64,000 bases of DNA from Deltaproteobacteria bacterium. Its GTDB lineage: Bacteria; Desulfobacterota; Binatia; DP-6. Below the pieces are notes generated by a model. That model was given only the letters and a program-made list of their open reading frames with translations. It made no database searches and was not told the origin of the DNA. The stretch spans positions 21,497 through 85,496 of the forward strand of contig VBKF01000137.1 in assembly GCA_005888095.1 (NCBI GenBank), written 5' to 3'. Of this stretch, positions 1 to 8,558 are shown one piece after another; within the stretch, counting starts at the first letter, position 1; each line of letters opens with the position of its first letter. The position numbers were made by a program, and so were the translations under genes.

Positions 1-653
1 GCAGCGGGGTCGAGCCGCGAGAAGGGCCGGGTTCGCTCGAAGACGGCCGTGCCGTATTCGATCGCGCGCAGCAGGACGCGAAGACCGGCCGGCCCGAGCG
101 GGTGCAGGCGGGCGAAGTAGCGGGCGAGCGTCTCGTCGAGGTTGGTGTCCGCGGCACCGATCGGGAAGGCGCCGCCGCGCGGGACGAGCGTGTCGAGGAT
201 CGCCTTCAGGAGCTCGCGGTCGCGGGCCGCGCCCGTCTCGCCGGTCGCCCAGACGAGCCCGTAGGCACCGAGCGCGGTGAGCGCGAGCGTGCCGTCGACG
301 AGGGCGTTGGCCAGGTAGATGAAGGCCGGGCTCGAGGCGACGAAGTAGCCGGCGCAGGTGAGTGAGGAGGTGGCCTTGCCGGCGGCGAGGATCGGCATGA
401 GGTGCGCCCGGCCGCGCGGGTCGCGGGCGATCGCCGCGGCGAGGAGGGTGACGAGCATCATGTAGGCGACGGCGAGCGAGAGCCAGAAGCGGAGCGGGGA
501 GGCGGGCGCCGGCGGGAAGCCGAGGGGCCGGCCCGCGGCGTTCAGCGTGCCGACCGTCGCGTTGGGGAAGCAGAAGAAGAGGAGGCCGGTCACCGCGAAG
601 GCCGCGGCGAGGGTGGTGAAGAGGAGACGGAGCAGGCGATCGAGCGCGGGCAT
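1..653 (-). CDS. Membrane protein, C-terminal part cut by window edge
   Basis: The reading frame opens at an ATG at 653 and is still open at base 1, so only the first 217 residues are present. Hydrophobic segments lie near residues 8-28, 62-82 and 95-145, so this is an inner-membrane protein. The region after residue 150 (RELLKAILDTLVPRGGAFP, then a TNLDETLARYF stretch) resembles gluconate 2-dehydrogenase subunit 3-like partners of GMC oxidoreductases, which usually sit directly upstream of the oxidoreductase gene; that gene would lie outside the window. The family assignment is from memory of the motif and is tentative; the open frame and membrane segments are seen directly. Confidence 0.6.
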   Translation of the reverse strand, partial: MPALDRLLRLLFTTLAAAFAVTGLLFFCFPNATVGTLNAAGRPLGFPPAPASPLRFWLSLAVAYMMLVTLLAAAIARDPRGRAHLMPILAAGKATSSLTCAGYFVASSPAFIYLANALVDGTLALTALGAYGLVWATGETGAARDRELLKAILDTLVPRGGAFPIGAADTNLDETLARYFARLHPLGPAGLRVLLRAIEYGTAVFERTRPFSRLDPA

Positions 654-750
654 CGGAGCCGCCCGCGTCGATAGAGCACCCGGCGGCCGTGGAGGTCAAC
701 GGCAGGGATGAGCGCGGCGCCGGAGGTCGCCGCGCGGGGCACCTCGCCGC

Positions 751-3700
751 CTACCGGCAGGCCGGCGGCACGTTGCCGCCGGTGTTACGGCTGCCCGAGA
801 CGCAATCGAGAATGTTCACGAGCCCATCCCCGTTACCACTGATCGCGTTCGTGTCGACCAGGTTGCGGTTCGAGGCTCGGAGCTGAACGCCACCATCACC
901 GTTCGCCTCGGCCGTGTTCCCGGCCAGCTTGTTCCGATCGGACTGGGCGACCTCGATGCCATCGTCGGCGTTGCCCGCCAGCAAGTTCCCGGTGACCGTG
1001 TTGCTGGTGCTCTGCGTTTCGACGCGGATCCCGTCCTTGCCGTTTCCGATGATCGTGTTCCCGTTGATCTGGTTCTTGGTCGACGGCTTGGACAGCCTCT
1101 GGACCAGCACGCCGTCCTGGAGGTTCTCCTTCACCAGGTTCGCCTGGACGATGGTGGAGGAGGCGCCGTGCAGCTCGATGCCGTCGAAGTTGCGCGCCAC
1201 GCAGTTGCAGAAGGCCGTGCCCTTCGACGCGTCCTTGAATTCGATGCCGTCACTGGGCGCATCGACGACGTTCAGGAACATGATGCGGATGTTCGTCGAC
1301 ATCATGACATTGATGGCGTCGTCGGTGGGCGAGCTGACGGTGGAGGTCAGGTCGCCGGGACGCAGGCCTTCGGCCGGACACCCGCTGCGAGTGTCGGCGG
1401 GGGCGATGCCGCGGAGGGTGAGATCTGATCGTCCCAGGATCAAGATCGGCCCCGCGCAGCGCCCCGTGACCGTGATCGTGGCACCCTTCGGCGCGCTGTC
1501 GACTGCCTTCTGCAGGTCGTCGAAGACTCGGGCCGGGGCCTTGCGCGCCGTGACGGTCACCGCGCAAGGCTCGAGGGTCGCGCTGCCGCAGTCGTTGCAC
1601 GCGTCCTCAGGCGCTACTGCGTCCGCCGGGCAGTCGTCGTGGACGCCGTCGCAGCGCTCGGCCACGTCGCACGGGCCGGCGGCGGGCCGGCACTCGGCGG
1701 TGCGCTTGGCGTCGGCGGGGCAGTCGGCGGCCGTGCCCGTGCAGACGTCGTCCACGTCGCACAGGCCGGCCGCGGGGCGGCACACGGTGGTCGCCGGCTT
1801 GAAGTCGTCGGCGGGGCAGTCGTCGTGGACGCCGTCGCAGCGCTCGGCCACGTCACACGTGCCGGCGGCGAGCCGGCACACGGCCGTGCGCTTGGCGTCG
1901 GCGGGGCAGTCAGCGGCCGTGCCCGTGCAGAAGTCGTCCACGTCGCACACGCCGGCCGCCGGGCGGCACACGGTGGTCATGGGCTTGAAGTTGTCCGCCG
2001 GACAGTCGTCGTGGAGGCCGTCGCAGCGCTCGGCGACGTCGCAGATGCCGGCCGCGGGACGGCACACGGCCGTGCGCTTGGCATCGGCGGGGCAGTCCGC
2101 GGCCGTGCCCGTGCAGAAGTCGTCCGCGTCGCACACGCCCGCCGCGGGGCGGCACAGGGTGGTTGCCGGCTTGAAGTCGTCGGCGGGGCAGTCGGCGGCC
2201 GCGCCCGTGCAGAAGTCGTCTGCGTCGCACACGTTCGCCGCCGGGCGGCACAGGGAGCTGGCGGGCTTGAAGTCATCGGCAGGACAGTCGTCGTGTACGC
2301 CATCGCAGCGCTCGGCGTCGTCGCAGGGACCGGCGGCGGGCCGGCACTCGGCCGTGCGCTTGGCGTCGGCAGGGCAGTCGGCGGCGGTGCCCGTGCAGAA
2401 GTCGTCCACGTCGCACACGCCGGCCGCGGGGCGGCACACGGTGGTCGCGGGCTTGAAGTCGTCGGCGGGGCAGTCGTCATGGACGCCATCGCAGCGTTCG
2501 GCGTCGTCGCAGGGACCGGCGGCGGGCCGGCACTCGGCCGTGCGCTTGGCGTCGGCAGGGCAGTCGGCGGCCGTGCCCGTGCAGAAGTCGTCCGCGTCGC
2601 ACACGCCGGCCGCGGGGCGGCACAGGGTGGTCGCGGGCTTGAAGTCGTCGGCGGGACAGTCGTCGTGGACGCCGTCGCAGCGCTCGGCGTCGTCGCAGGG
2701 ACCGGCGGCGGGCCGGCACTCGGCCGTGCGTTTGGCGTCGGCGGGGCAGTCCGCGGCCGTGCCGGTGCAGAAGTCGTCCGCGTCGCACACCCCGGCCGCC
2801 GGGCGGCAGAGGGTGGTGGCCGGCTTGAAGTCGTCGGCGGGGCAGTCCGTGGCGGTGCCCGTGCAGAAGTCGTCCACGTCGCACACGCCCGCCGCCGGCC
2901 GGCAGAGGGTAGTGTTGGGGGCGAAGGCGTCCGCCGGACAGTCGTCGTGGACGCCGTCGCAGCGCTCGGCCACGTCGCACACGCCCGCCACGGGCCGGCA
3001 CACCGCCGTGCTCTTCTGATCCGTGGGGCAGAGGTTGGACTGGCCGTCGCACACCTCGGCCAGATCGCAGTCGCCGCCGGCGGCGCGGCACGAGATGCCC
3101 CGTGGCGCAGGCGGGAAGGTGCAGAAGCCGTTGGTGCAGGTGTCGGTGGTGCAGGGGTTGTCGTCGCTGCACTCGGCCGCGGTGGTGCACTGCTTGGTGA
3201 CGATGCAGTCGGACGGATCCGAGTTCGGCTGCTGCGACGGGTACGAGCAGGCATCGAGGAGATTCGCAATCCCCGCGCCGCCGAAGTCGCTGAGGTCGAT
3301 GGAGCACGTGGCCACCGTGTCGGGTCCGCCGTCGAAGGGATTCGAATTGCTCACCACCGCGGCAGTGCACGTCGAACCGCCGGCTGGCAGCTGCACCGCA
3401 TTGGTGCAGCGGTCGGGTCGGTCGTCCGCGCAGCTGAATCTACGAATCGAATCCAAGGCTGCCGGGTTGCCCTTCACCGTGACGCAGAGCGCGAAGTTGG
3501 CGTTCCCGTCCATGTCGGTGTCGAAGAGGGCGCAGGCATCCCCGCTGTTGTTGCCCCCGAAGGCGACGTCATCCCAGTTCCAGCTCACCACGAAGTCGAA
3601 GGGTGCGGCGGTGACGGAGTCTGTGCAGAACCCGGTCAGGTCCTTCTGGCCAGGCTCGTCCATCGCACCCTGGAGGTCGGGTGTGCACCGGACGGCCGCA

Positions 3701-3849
3701 GAGGACGTGGTCGGACTCCCTGCCGCTCCCACGAGCATCGCCACGGCTGCGCACCACGTGCCGAGCGCGGTCAGCGAGGACGATCGTGAAATGGAAGACA
3801 GGCGGCGATGGAGCTGTCGGAAGGTCGTTCGGCCGGCAATGGTGAACAT
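751..3849 (-). CDS. Secreted protein: 16 disintegrin-like Cys repeats plus beta-helix
   Basis: The 1032-residue product starts at ATG 3849, preceded by an AGGGGG ribosome-binding site; the frame stays open upstream but without coding character. Residues 1-51 form a signal peptide with a long basic n-region. Residues 52-220 hold a domain with scattered cysteines, then comes a motif ending CTTDTCTNGFC. Residues 254-750 are 16 tandem repeats of 30-32 residues of the type CRPAAGVCDVDDFCTG, each with five cysteines. Residues 775-1032 look like a right-handed parallel beta-helix of the NosD/PbH1 type, with repeated G-N-x-x-x-G-N-x-x-D-G-I turns. It is probably exported and disulfide-bonded, perhaps a surface adhesin or carbohydrate-binding protein. 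Substrate unknown. Confidence 0.85.
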   Translation of the reverse strand: MFTIAGRTTFRQLHRRLSSISRSSSLTALGTWCAAVAMLVGAAGSPTTSSAAVRCTPDLQGAMDEPGQKDLTGFCTDSVTAAPFDFVVSWNWDDVAFGGNNSGDACALFDTDMDGNANFALCVTVKGNPAALDSIRRFSCADDRPDRCTNAVQLPAGGSTCTAAVVSNSNPFDGGPDTVATCSIDLSDFGGAGIANLLDACSYPSQQPNSDPSDCIVTKQCTTAAECSDDNPCTTDTCTNGFCTFPPAPRGISCRAAGGDCDLAEVCDGQSNLCPTDQKSTAVCRPVAGVCDVAERCDGVHDDCPADAFAPNTTLCRPAAGVCDVDDFCTGTATDCPADDFKPATTLCRPAAGVCDADDFCTGTAADCPADAKRTAECRPAAGPCDDAERCDGVHDDCPADDFKPATTLCRPAAGVCDADDFCTGTAADCPADAKRTAECRPAAGPCDDAERCDGVHDDCPADDFKPATTVCRPAAGVCDVDDFCTGTAADCPADAKRTAECRPAAGPCDDAERCDGVHDDCPADDFKPASSLCRPAANVCDADDFCTGAAADCPADDFKPATTLCRPAAGVCDADDFCTGTAADCPADAKRTAVCRPAAGICDVAERCDGLHDDCPADNFKPMTTVCRPAAGVCDVDDFCTGTAADCPADAKRTAVCRLAAGTCDVAERCDGVHDDCPADDFKPATTVCRPAAGLCDVDDVCTGTAADCPADAKRTAECRPAAGPCDVAERCDGVHDDCPADAVAPEDACNDCGSATLEPCAVTVTARKAPARVFDDLQKAVDSAPKGATITVTGRCAGPILILGRSDLTLRGIAPADTRSGCPAEGLRPGDLTSTVSSPTDDAINVMMSTNIRIMFLNVVDAPSDGIEFKDASKGTAFCNCVARNFDGIELHGASSTIVQANLVKENLQDGVLVQRLSKPSTKNQINGNTIIGNGKDGIRVETQSTSNTVTGNLLAGNADDGIEVAQSDRNKLAGNTAEANGDGGVQLRASNRNLVDTNAISGNGDGLVNILDCVSGSRNTGGNVPPACR
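1600..3090 (-). repeat. Coding tandem repeat, 16 units of 90-96 bp
   Basis: Sixteen units encode CR-x5-CD-x4-C-x5-DCP-type peptides. Two kinds largely alternate. A 30-residue kind contains DDFCTGTAADCPADAKRTA, and a 32-residue kind contains AERCDGVHDDCPADDFKP. The higher-order unit is therefore about 186 bp. Neighbouring copies are nearly identical at DNA level, which points to recent expansion by unequal recombination. The repeats produce long spurious open frames on the other strand. Confidence 0.9.
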
Positions 3850-4360
3850 GTCTACCCCCTTCGCGTCCCGGGCTGTTCGTGGGGCCACGGCGCGGTACCC
3901 GGAGCGTTCGAGGACCGAATCCGTCGGCTGGACGGCGTGGTGCTCGCCCGTCGCACGGTTCGCCGGCCGCGGGGCGCGAGCGGCGAGCCGGCGGAGGACG
4001 GTGCGAACGCGTCGCCGGACGTCTGTGTCATGGGCCACGGCACGAGCCCAAGTGACGAGCAAAGGCCGCGCCACAGGGATCTCCTTGCTCTATGGCGACG
4101 CGCGACGAGAAAGTTGCAAGGTATGCTGTCCATGCAACGTCTTGGTGCGGAGTGCTGTGCGGTCATCCGTCCGCTCTGCTGGAGCAGCGGATGTGCGGCC
4201 GGGTTCGAGCACGGGTGCTCCGCCAAGCGGACTTCGGCGCGCGTGGAGCCGAGCCCTGGACGCTCGCCACGCGCCTCCCCCTCGCCGCCACGCCCGGGCG
4301 CCGGGACCTCAGCGCCGCGTGCGGTCGCGCCCCGGTGCTCGGTCGCCCGGCGACGTCACC
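3850..4360. other. Intergenic region, no gene seen
   Basis: About 500 bases separate the cysteine-repeat gene from the relic peptide downstream of the ABC permease. Short open frames here lack recognisable motifs and are best read as chance frames in GC-rich DNA. The promoter of the cysteine-repeat gene should lie near 3870-3950, but no convincing hexamer pair was found. Confidence 0.5.
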
Positions 4361-4435
4361 TCACCGCGAATATTTCTTCCGGAGCTCGTTCGCCTTCGCG
4401 ATGCCGGCGTCGGTCAGGTACACGGACTTCGCGCC
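4361..4435 (-). pseudogene. In-frame 24-residue tail after permease stop codon
   Basis: Directly after the TAG stop of the ABC permease (4436-4438) the same frame continues for 24 codons to a TGA at 4361-4363. The encoded peptide, GAKSVYLTDAGIAKANELRK then KYSR, looks like the last helix of a winged-helix or other small globular protein and not like random GC-rich sequence. It is probably the 3' remnant of a deleted gene; extension of the permease by stop-codon readthrough is the less likely alternative. Confidence 0.4.
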
Positions 4436-5575
4436 CTACCCCAGGCGCGGCTTCATCCGCCACCGCACGCCCGCGAGCACGACCGCGAAGAGCACCGTCA
4501 GTGCCAGCATCGGCACCACCACCTCGCCCATCCCGGCACCGCGCTCGATGATCCGCCGCGACGCGATCTGATACCAGCGCAGCGGAAACGCGGCACCGAT
4601 CTCGCGCACGCCGTGCGGCATGAACTGGTAGGGGTACATCACTCCCGAGAGGACGAACGACGGCATGATGAAGAAGACGGAGATGAAGACCGCCTGCGCC
4701 GAGGTGCGCGCCAGCGCCGACACGAACACGCCGATGCCGAGCGAGGCGAGCACGTAAGGGAGGGTCACGACGAGCAAGGCGAGCCAGCTCCCGTGCGGCC
4801 AGAGGCCGAAGACGGCGCCGGCGGCGATGGTGGCCATCAGCATGAGCGCGTAGGCCACGCCGACGTACGGGACGAGCTTGCCGAGGACGATCTCGATCGC
4901 CGTGGTCGGCAGGGCGAGCATCTGCTCGTAGGTGCCGGTCTCCCGCTCGCCCACCAGGCCGAGGCTCATCGCCGACAGGCAGAGGTTGGTGAGCAGCATG
5001 CCGCCGAGGGCGGCGAGGAAGAAGGCGCGATCCTGGAGCGTCGGGTTGAACCAGAACCTCTGCCGGGTCTCGATGGGGCCGGGCTCGCGGACGGGCATGT
5101 CCGAGTCGGGCGGGTCCCGCGGCGCGGCGCGGGTCTCGAACGCCGTGGCCACCTGGCCGATGTAGACGCCGACGCGCGCCGCGGAGAGCGGGTCGCTGCC
5201 GTCGAGCAGCAGCTGCACCGCGGGCCGGCCGCGCTCGACGTCGCGGCGGAAGCTCTTGGGGATGGCGAGGAAGACGAGCGCCTTCTCCTCGCGCAGGAGT
5301 TTCCGGCCCTCGGCGTATCCCACGACGGGGCGTGGCGGGAGGAAGTAGCCGGTCGCCATGACCTCCTGGACGAAGCGGCGCGAGGTCGGGCTCTGGCTCC
5401 AGTCGAGGACGGCCCAGGGGACGTTGGCGGGCTTGTTCGAGAGCGCGAAGCCGAAGAGGACGAGCATCACGACGGGCTGGATCAGCACGACGCCGATGAA
5501 CGCCTTGTCGTGGCGCATGACCTGGGTCTCCTTCCAGGCGACGGCCGCGACGTTGGACCAGAAGCGCCGGCTCAT
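4436..5575 (-). CDS. ABC-2 type permease, YbhR-like
   Basis: This 379-residue inner-membrane protein has the ABC-2 export-permease layout: one N-terminal membrane helix (about residues 27-46), a periplasmic domain of about 140 residues, then five or six helices from residue 190 on. The stretch VGERETGTYEQMLALPTTAI, just before a transmembrane helix, is the typical cytoplasmic coupling segment. It is the last gene of a minus-strand operon and its start overlaps the end of the preceding permease by four bases. The pair should form the membrane pore for efflux driven by the two ATPases upstream. The substrate is not evident; E. coli YbhGFSR is linked to drug and cation tolerance. Confidence 0.9.
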   Translation of the reverse strand: MSRRFWSNVAAVAWKETQVMRHDKAFIGVVLIQPVVMLVLFGFALSNKPANVPWAVLDWSQSPTSRRFVQEVMATGYFLPPRPVVGYAEGRKLLREEKALVFLAIPKSFRRDVERGRPAVQLLLDGSDPLSAARVGVYIGQVATAFETRAAPRDPPDSDMPVREPGPIETRQRFWFNPTLQDRAFFLAALGGMLLTNLCLSAMSLGLVGERETGTYEQMLALPTTAIEIVLGKLVPYVGVAYALMLMATIAAGAVFGLWPHGSWLALLVVTLPYVLASLGIGVFVSALARTSAQAVFISVFFIMPSFVLSGVMYPYQFMPHGVREIGAAFPLRWYQIASRRIIERGAGMGEVVVPMLALTVLFAVVLAGVRWRMKPRLG

Positions 5576-6705
5576 GCGCGCGTCTCCAGGGAACGGAGCG
5601 CGAGGACGATCAGCACGGCGCCGAACAGCACGAGGAAGCCGATCTCGGGCAGCAGGGCGGTGGGTCCCTCCGCGCGCAGGTAGATCGCGCGCGAGAGGCG
5701 GATGTAGTGCGTGGCGGGAAACAGCTCGGTCAGCCAGCGGAAGAACGCCGGCATGTTGCGAATCGGGAACGCGAACCCGCTCAGCTGGACGAGCGGGATG
5801 CTGAACACGACCGTCTTCTGCACGGCCTCGGCGGCCGTCGACGAGGTGGCCGAGAAGAGGAGCCCGAGCGCGAGCGAGACGAGCACGTAGAAGGTGGACA
5901 CGACGAGGAAGAAGAGGAGGTTGCCCTGCGGCCAGACGCCGAGCGCGACGCCCGCGACGAGGGCCATCAGGAGCACGTCGAGCGCGAACACGGCGCCGAG
6001 CGGCAGGATCTTGCCGAGGAAGATCTCGAGCGAGGTGGCGGGCGTCACCTGGAGCTGCTCGAAGGTGCCGGCCAGCCGCTCGTTGACGATGGAAACGGCG
6101 GTGATGAGCGTGGTGAGGAAGGAGAGCACGAAGCCGAAGGTGCCGGAGACCATGAACCGCGTGCCGTCGAGCGTCGGGTTGAAGAGCGCGCGCGTGACGA
6201 CGTCGACGCCGGCCTGACCCGGTACGGGCCGGCGGGAGAGGTCGGTGGTGGCGAGCGTCGCTCCCGTGTGCGCGAGCTGGGCCCGGAGGAAGCCCTCGGC
6301 ATTGCCCGCGAGCACCGCCTCTCCGCCGTCGTAGAGGACCTGGATCTCCGGGGGCCGGCCGCCCTCCGTGCCCCGGAGGAGCGCCCGATCAAAGTCGGGC
6401 GGGATGACGATCGCGACGCTCGCCCGGCCCGACACGAGCGCCCGCTGGAGCTCGGCGCGTGTCGAGACCGGTCGCGGGTCGAACGTGCCCGTCGCCGCCA
6501 GCTCGGCCACCAGCCGGCGGCTCGCCGCGGTGGCGTTCGCGTCGAGGACGGCGAGCGAGAGGTGCTTGACCGACGTCGAGAGCACGAAGCCGAAGACCAG
6601 GAGCGCGCCGAGCGGCACGACGATGAGGATCGTCGCGGTGAACGGGTCGCGGAGCGTCGCCCGGACCTCGCGGCGGATGAGCGTCCGCAGGCGTCGCCAG
6701 CTCAT
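5572..6705 (-). CDS. ABC-2 type permease, YbhS-like
   Basis: This 377-residue paralogue of the downstream permease has the same fold: an N-terminal helix (about residues 24-44), a periplasmic domain to about residue 180, and a C-terminal helix bundle. The coupling segment NERLAGTFEQLQVTPATSLE matches that of ABC-2 exporters. The ATG at 6705 overlaps the stop of the ATPase gene, and its own stop overlaps the next permease start, so translation of the whole set is probably coupled. The two permeases likely form a heterodimer. Confidence 0.9.
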   Translation of the reverse strand: MSWRRLRTLIRREVRATLRDPFTATILIVVPLGALLVFGFVLSTSVKHLSLAVLDANATAASRRLVAELAATGTFDPRPVSTRAELQRALVSGRASVAIVIPPDFDRALLRGTEGGRPPEIQVLYDGGEAVLAGNAEGFLRAQLAHTGATLATTDLSRRPVPGQAGVDVVTRALFNPTLDGTRFMVSGTFGFVLSFLTTLITAVSIVNERLAGTFEQLQVTPATSLEIFLGKILPLGAVFALDVLLMALVAGVALGVWPQGNLLFFLVVSTFYVLVSLALGLLFSATSSTAAEAVQKTVVFSIPLVQLSGFAFPIRNMPAFFRWLTELFPATHYIRLSRAIYLRAEGPTALLPEIGFLVLFGAVLIVLALRSLETRA

Positions 6706-7631
6706 GCGGGAGCCCCCGAGGCGGCGAGCAGGCGCCGGAAGACGTCGTTCATCTGGGGCTGCTGGATGTCCAGACGCGCGCCCGCAGCGACCAGGCGGTC
6801 GAGTGCGGCGAGCACCGGGGGATCGAGCGCCGGAACGCGGATCGCGAGGCCGCCCGGGGTCGCCGCCACCTCGCCGGCGAGCGGGCCGAGCGCCCCCGCC
6901 GCGGCGTCTCGCGCTGCGGCCGGCAGCGTGACCTCGATGCGGTAGCCGTCGGAGTAGCGCTGGCGGAGCTCCTCGGGCTCCGCGTTGGCGATGAGCCGCC
7001 CGGCGTCGATGAAGGCCGCCCAGTCGCAGTACTCGACCTCCTCGAGGAAGTGGGTGGTGACGAAGACCGTGACACCCGCGTCCGCCTCGTCCTGGATGAG
7101 CTCCCAGAAGAGCCCGCGGCTGCGCACGTCGACGCCCGCGGTGGGCTCGTCGAGGAACAGCACGCGCGGGCGGTGGAGCGTGGCGAGCGCCAGGCCGGCG
7201 CGCTGCCGGATGCCGGCGGGGAGGTCCTCGGGCTTCTCGGCCTCGGCCTCGCCGAGCGCGAAGCGCTCGCAGAGCGCGCCCCAGCGTTGCGCGAGCGCGG
7301 CGCCGGCGAGCCCGTAGAGCCCGGCATAGAACTCGACGTTCTCGCGCAGCGTGAGGCCCTGGTAGAGGCTCACCTTCTGGCCCATGTAGCCGATGTGGTC
7401 GCGCACCCGCCGCGGCCGGCGGATGACGTCGATGCCGTCCACCTCCACCGTGCCGGCGCTCGGCCGGAGCAGCCCGATCAGCATGCGGATCGTCGTGCTC
7501 TTGCCCGACCCGTTGGCGCCGAGGAAGGCGAAGATCGTGCCCGGCATCACCTCGATCGAGAGGTCGCTCACGGCGGTGAAGTCGCCGAAGCGCTTGGTGA
7601 GGCCGCGGGTGCGGATGATCGGCGGGGACAT
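6702..7631 (-). CDS. ABC transporter ATPase with degenerate signature (YbhF C-half-like)
   Basis: The 309-residue product has Walker A GANGSGKS near residues 39-46, Walker B VLFLDEPTAG and the switch histidine in VTTHFLEEVEYCD. The signature motif is LPAGIRQR in place of the usual LSGGxxQR. The same degenerate form is remembered from the second ATPase half of E. coli YbhF, which fits the operon context. In E. coli both halves are one fused protein; here they are separate genes three bases apart. It should pair with the next ATPase as an asymmetric heterodimer. Confidence 0.9.
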   Translation of the reverse strand: MSPPIIRTRGLTKRFGDFTAVSDLSIEVMPGTIFAFLGANGSGKSTTIRMLIGLLRPSAGTVEVDGIDVIRRPRRVRDHIGYMGQKVSLYQGLTLRENVEFYAGLYGLAGAALAQRWGALCERFALGEAEAEKPEDLPAGIRQRAGLALATLHRPRVLFLDEPTAGVDVRSRGLFWELIQDEADAGVTVFVTTHFLEEVEYCDWAAFIDAGRLIANAEPEELRQRYSDGYRIEVTLPAAARDAAAGALGPLAGEVAATPGGLAIRVPALDPPVLAALDRLVAAGARLDIQQPQMNDVFRRLLAASGAPA

Positions 7632-7634
7632 CCC

Positions 7635-8558
7635 TCAGGGGCTCGAGAGCGCGAGCAGCGTCGACTCCATGTCGACGGGCATGGGCTCGGCGAGGTGCAC
7701 GGGTCCTCCCGGCAGGGCGGCCAGGTCGCGGAGCACTCGCGCCGGATCGGGCGCCCGCGCGCTCAGCACCTCGACCCGCACGAAGCGTCCGGTCGCCCGG
7801 GCGGCCTGCACGTACGGGAGCGCGCGCGCCGCGCGGGCGATGGCGCGGACGTCGTCTCCCCAGGCGCGGTAGAGCGCGTGCGGCACGCCCGCCCTGAGCT
7901 CCTCCGGCGTGCCCACCGCGCGCACGCGGCCCGCGTCGAGATAGACGAGCCGGTCGCAGCGGGCCGCCTCGTCGAGGTAGCTCGTGCTGAGGACGACGAG
8001 CCCGTCCTCACGGGCGCGCGCGAGCATCGCCCAGATCTCGCCCCGCGCGACCACGTCCACGCCCGCCGTCGGCTCGTCGAGGACGAGGAGCGCGGGCTCG
8101 GGCAGCAGCGCGTTGGCGACGGCGAGCTTCTGCTTCATGCCGCCCGAGAGCTGGCCGGCGGCGCGGCCCGCGAAGGGCGCGAGCCCCGTCCGCTCGAGGA
8201 GCACGGACTTGCGCCGGACGAACTCCGCCTCGGGCAGGCGATGCAGGCGGGCGGTGAAGCGGAGGTTCTCCTCGACCGTGAGATCGCGATGCAGGCTGAA
8301 GGCCTGCGGAACATAGCCGATGCGCGCCTTCAACCCGGTCACGTCGCCGCGGAGGTCGGTGCCGAGGACGGTCGCCTCCTCGGCCTCGATCACGAGCAGG
8401 CCCGCCAGCGCGCGCAGCAGGGTCGTCTTGCCGGCGCCGTCCGGGCCGACGACGCCCAGGATCTGCCGCTCGTCGACGGTGAGGTCGACCCCGGCGAGCG
8501 CGCGCCGGCGCCCGTAGCGCTTCTCGAGCCGGCGGAGACGGATGAGCGGCGTCGTCAT
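7635..8558 (-). CDS. ABC transporter ATPase (YbhF N-half-like)
   Basis: This 307-residue ATPase has Walker A GPDGAGKT near residues 38-45, a canonical signature LSGGMKQK, and Walker B LLVLDEPTAGVD. It belongs to the drug/lipid export class of ABC-2 ATPases. It overlaps the HlyD gene by four bases and lies three bases before the second ATPase, so it belongs to the same operon. With one canonical and one altered signature motif, the transporter may have one active and one degenerate catalytic site. Confidence 0.92.
   Translation of the reverse strand: MTTPLIRLRRLEKRYGRRRALAGVDLTVDERQILGVVGPDGAGKTTLLRALAGLLVIEAEEATVLGTDLRGDVTGLKARIGYVPQAFSLHRDLTVEENLRFTARLHRLPEAEFVRRKSVLLERTGLAPFAGRAAGQLSGGMKQKLAVANALLPEPALLVLDEPTAGVDVVARGEIWAMLARAREDGLVVLSTSYLDEAARCDRLVYLDAGRVRAVGTPEELRAGVPHALYRAWGDDVRAIARAARALPYVQAARATGRFVRVEVLSARAPDPARVLRDLAALPGGPVHLAEPMPVDMESTLLALSSP

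Noticed and set aside
914..3019. Plus-strand frame of about 700 codons opposite the cysteine repeats
   Set aside because: It mirrors the tandem repeats of the real gene and has serine-rich repeats without known similarity.
1600..3090. Regularly spaced repeats that could suggest a CRISPR array
   Set aside because: The units are coding, in frame and contiguous without unique spacers; no cas genes are nearby.
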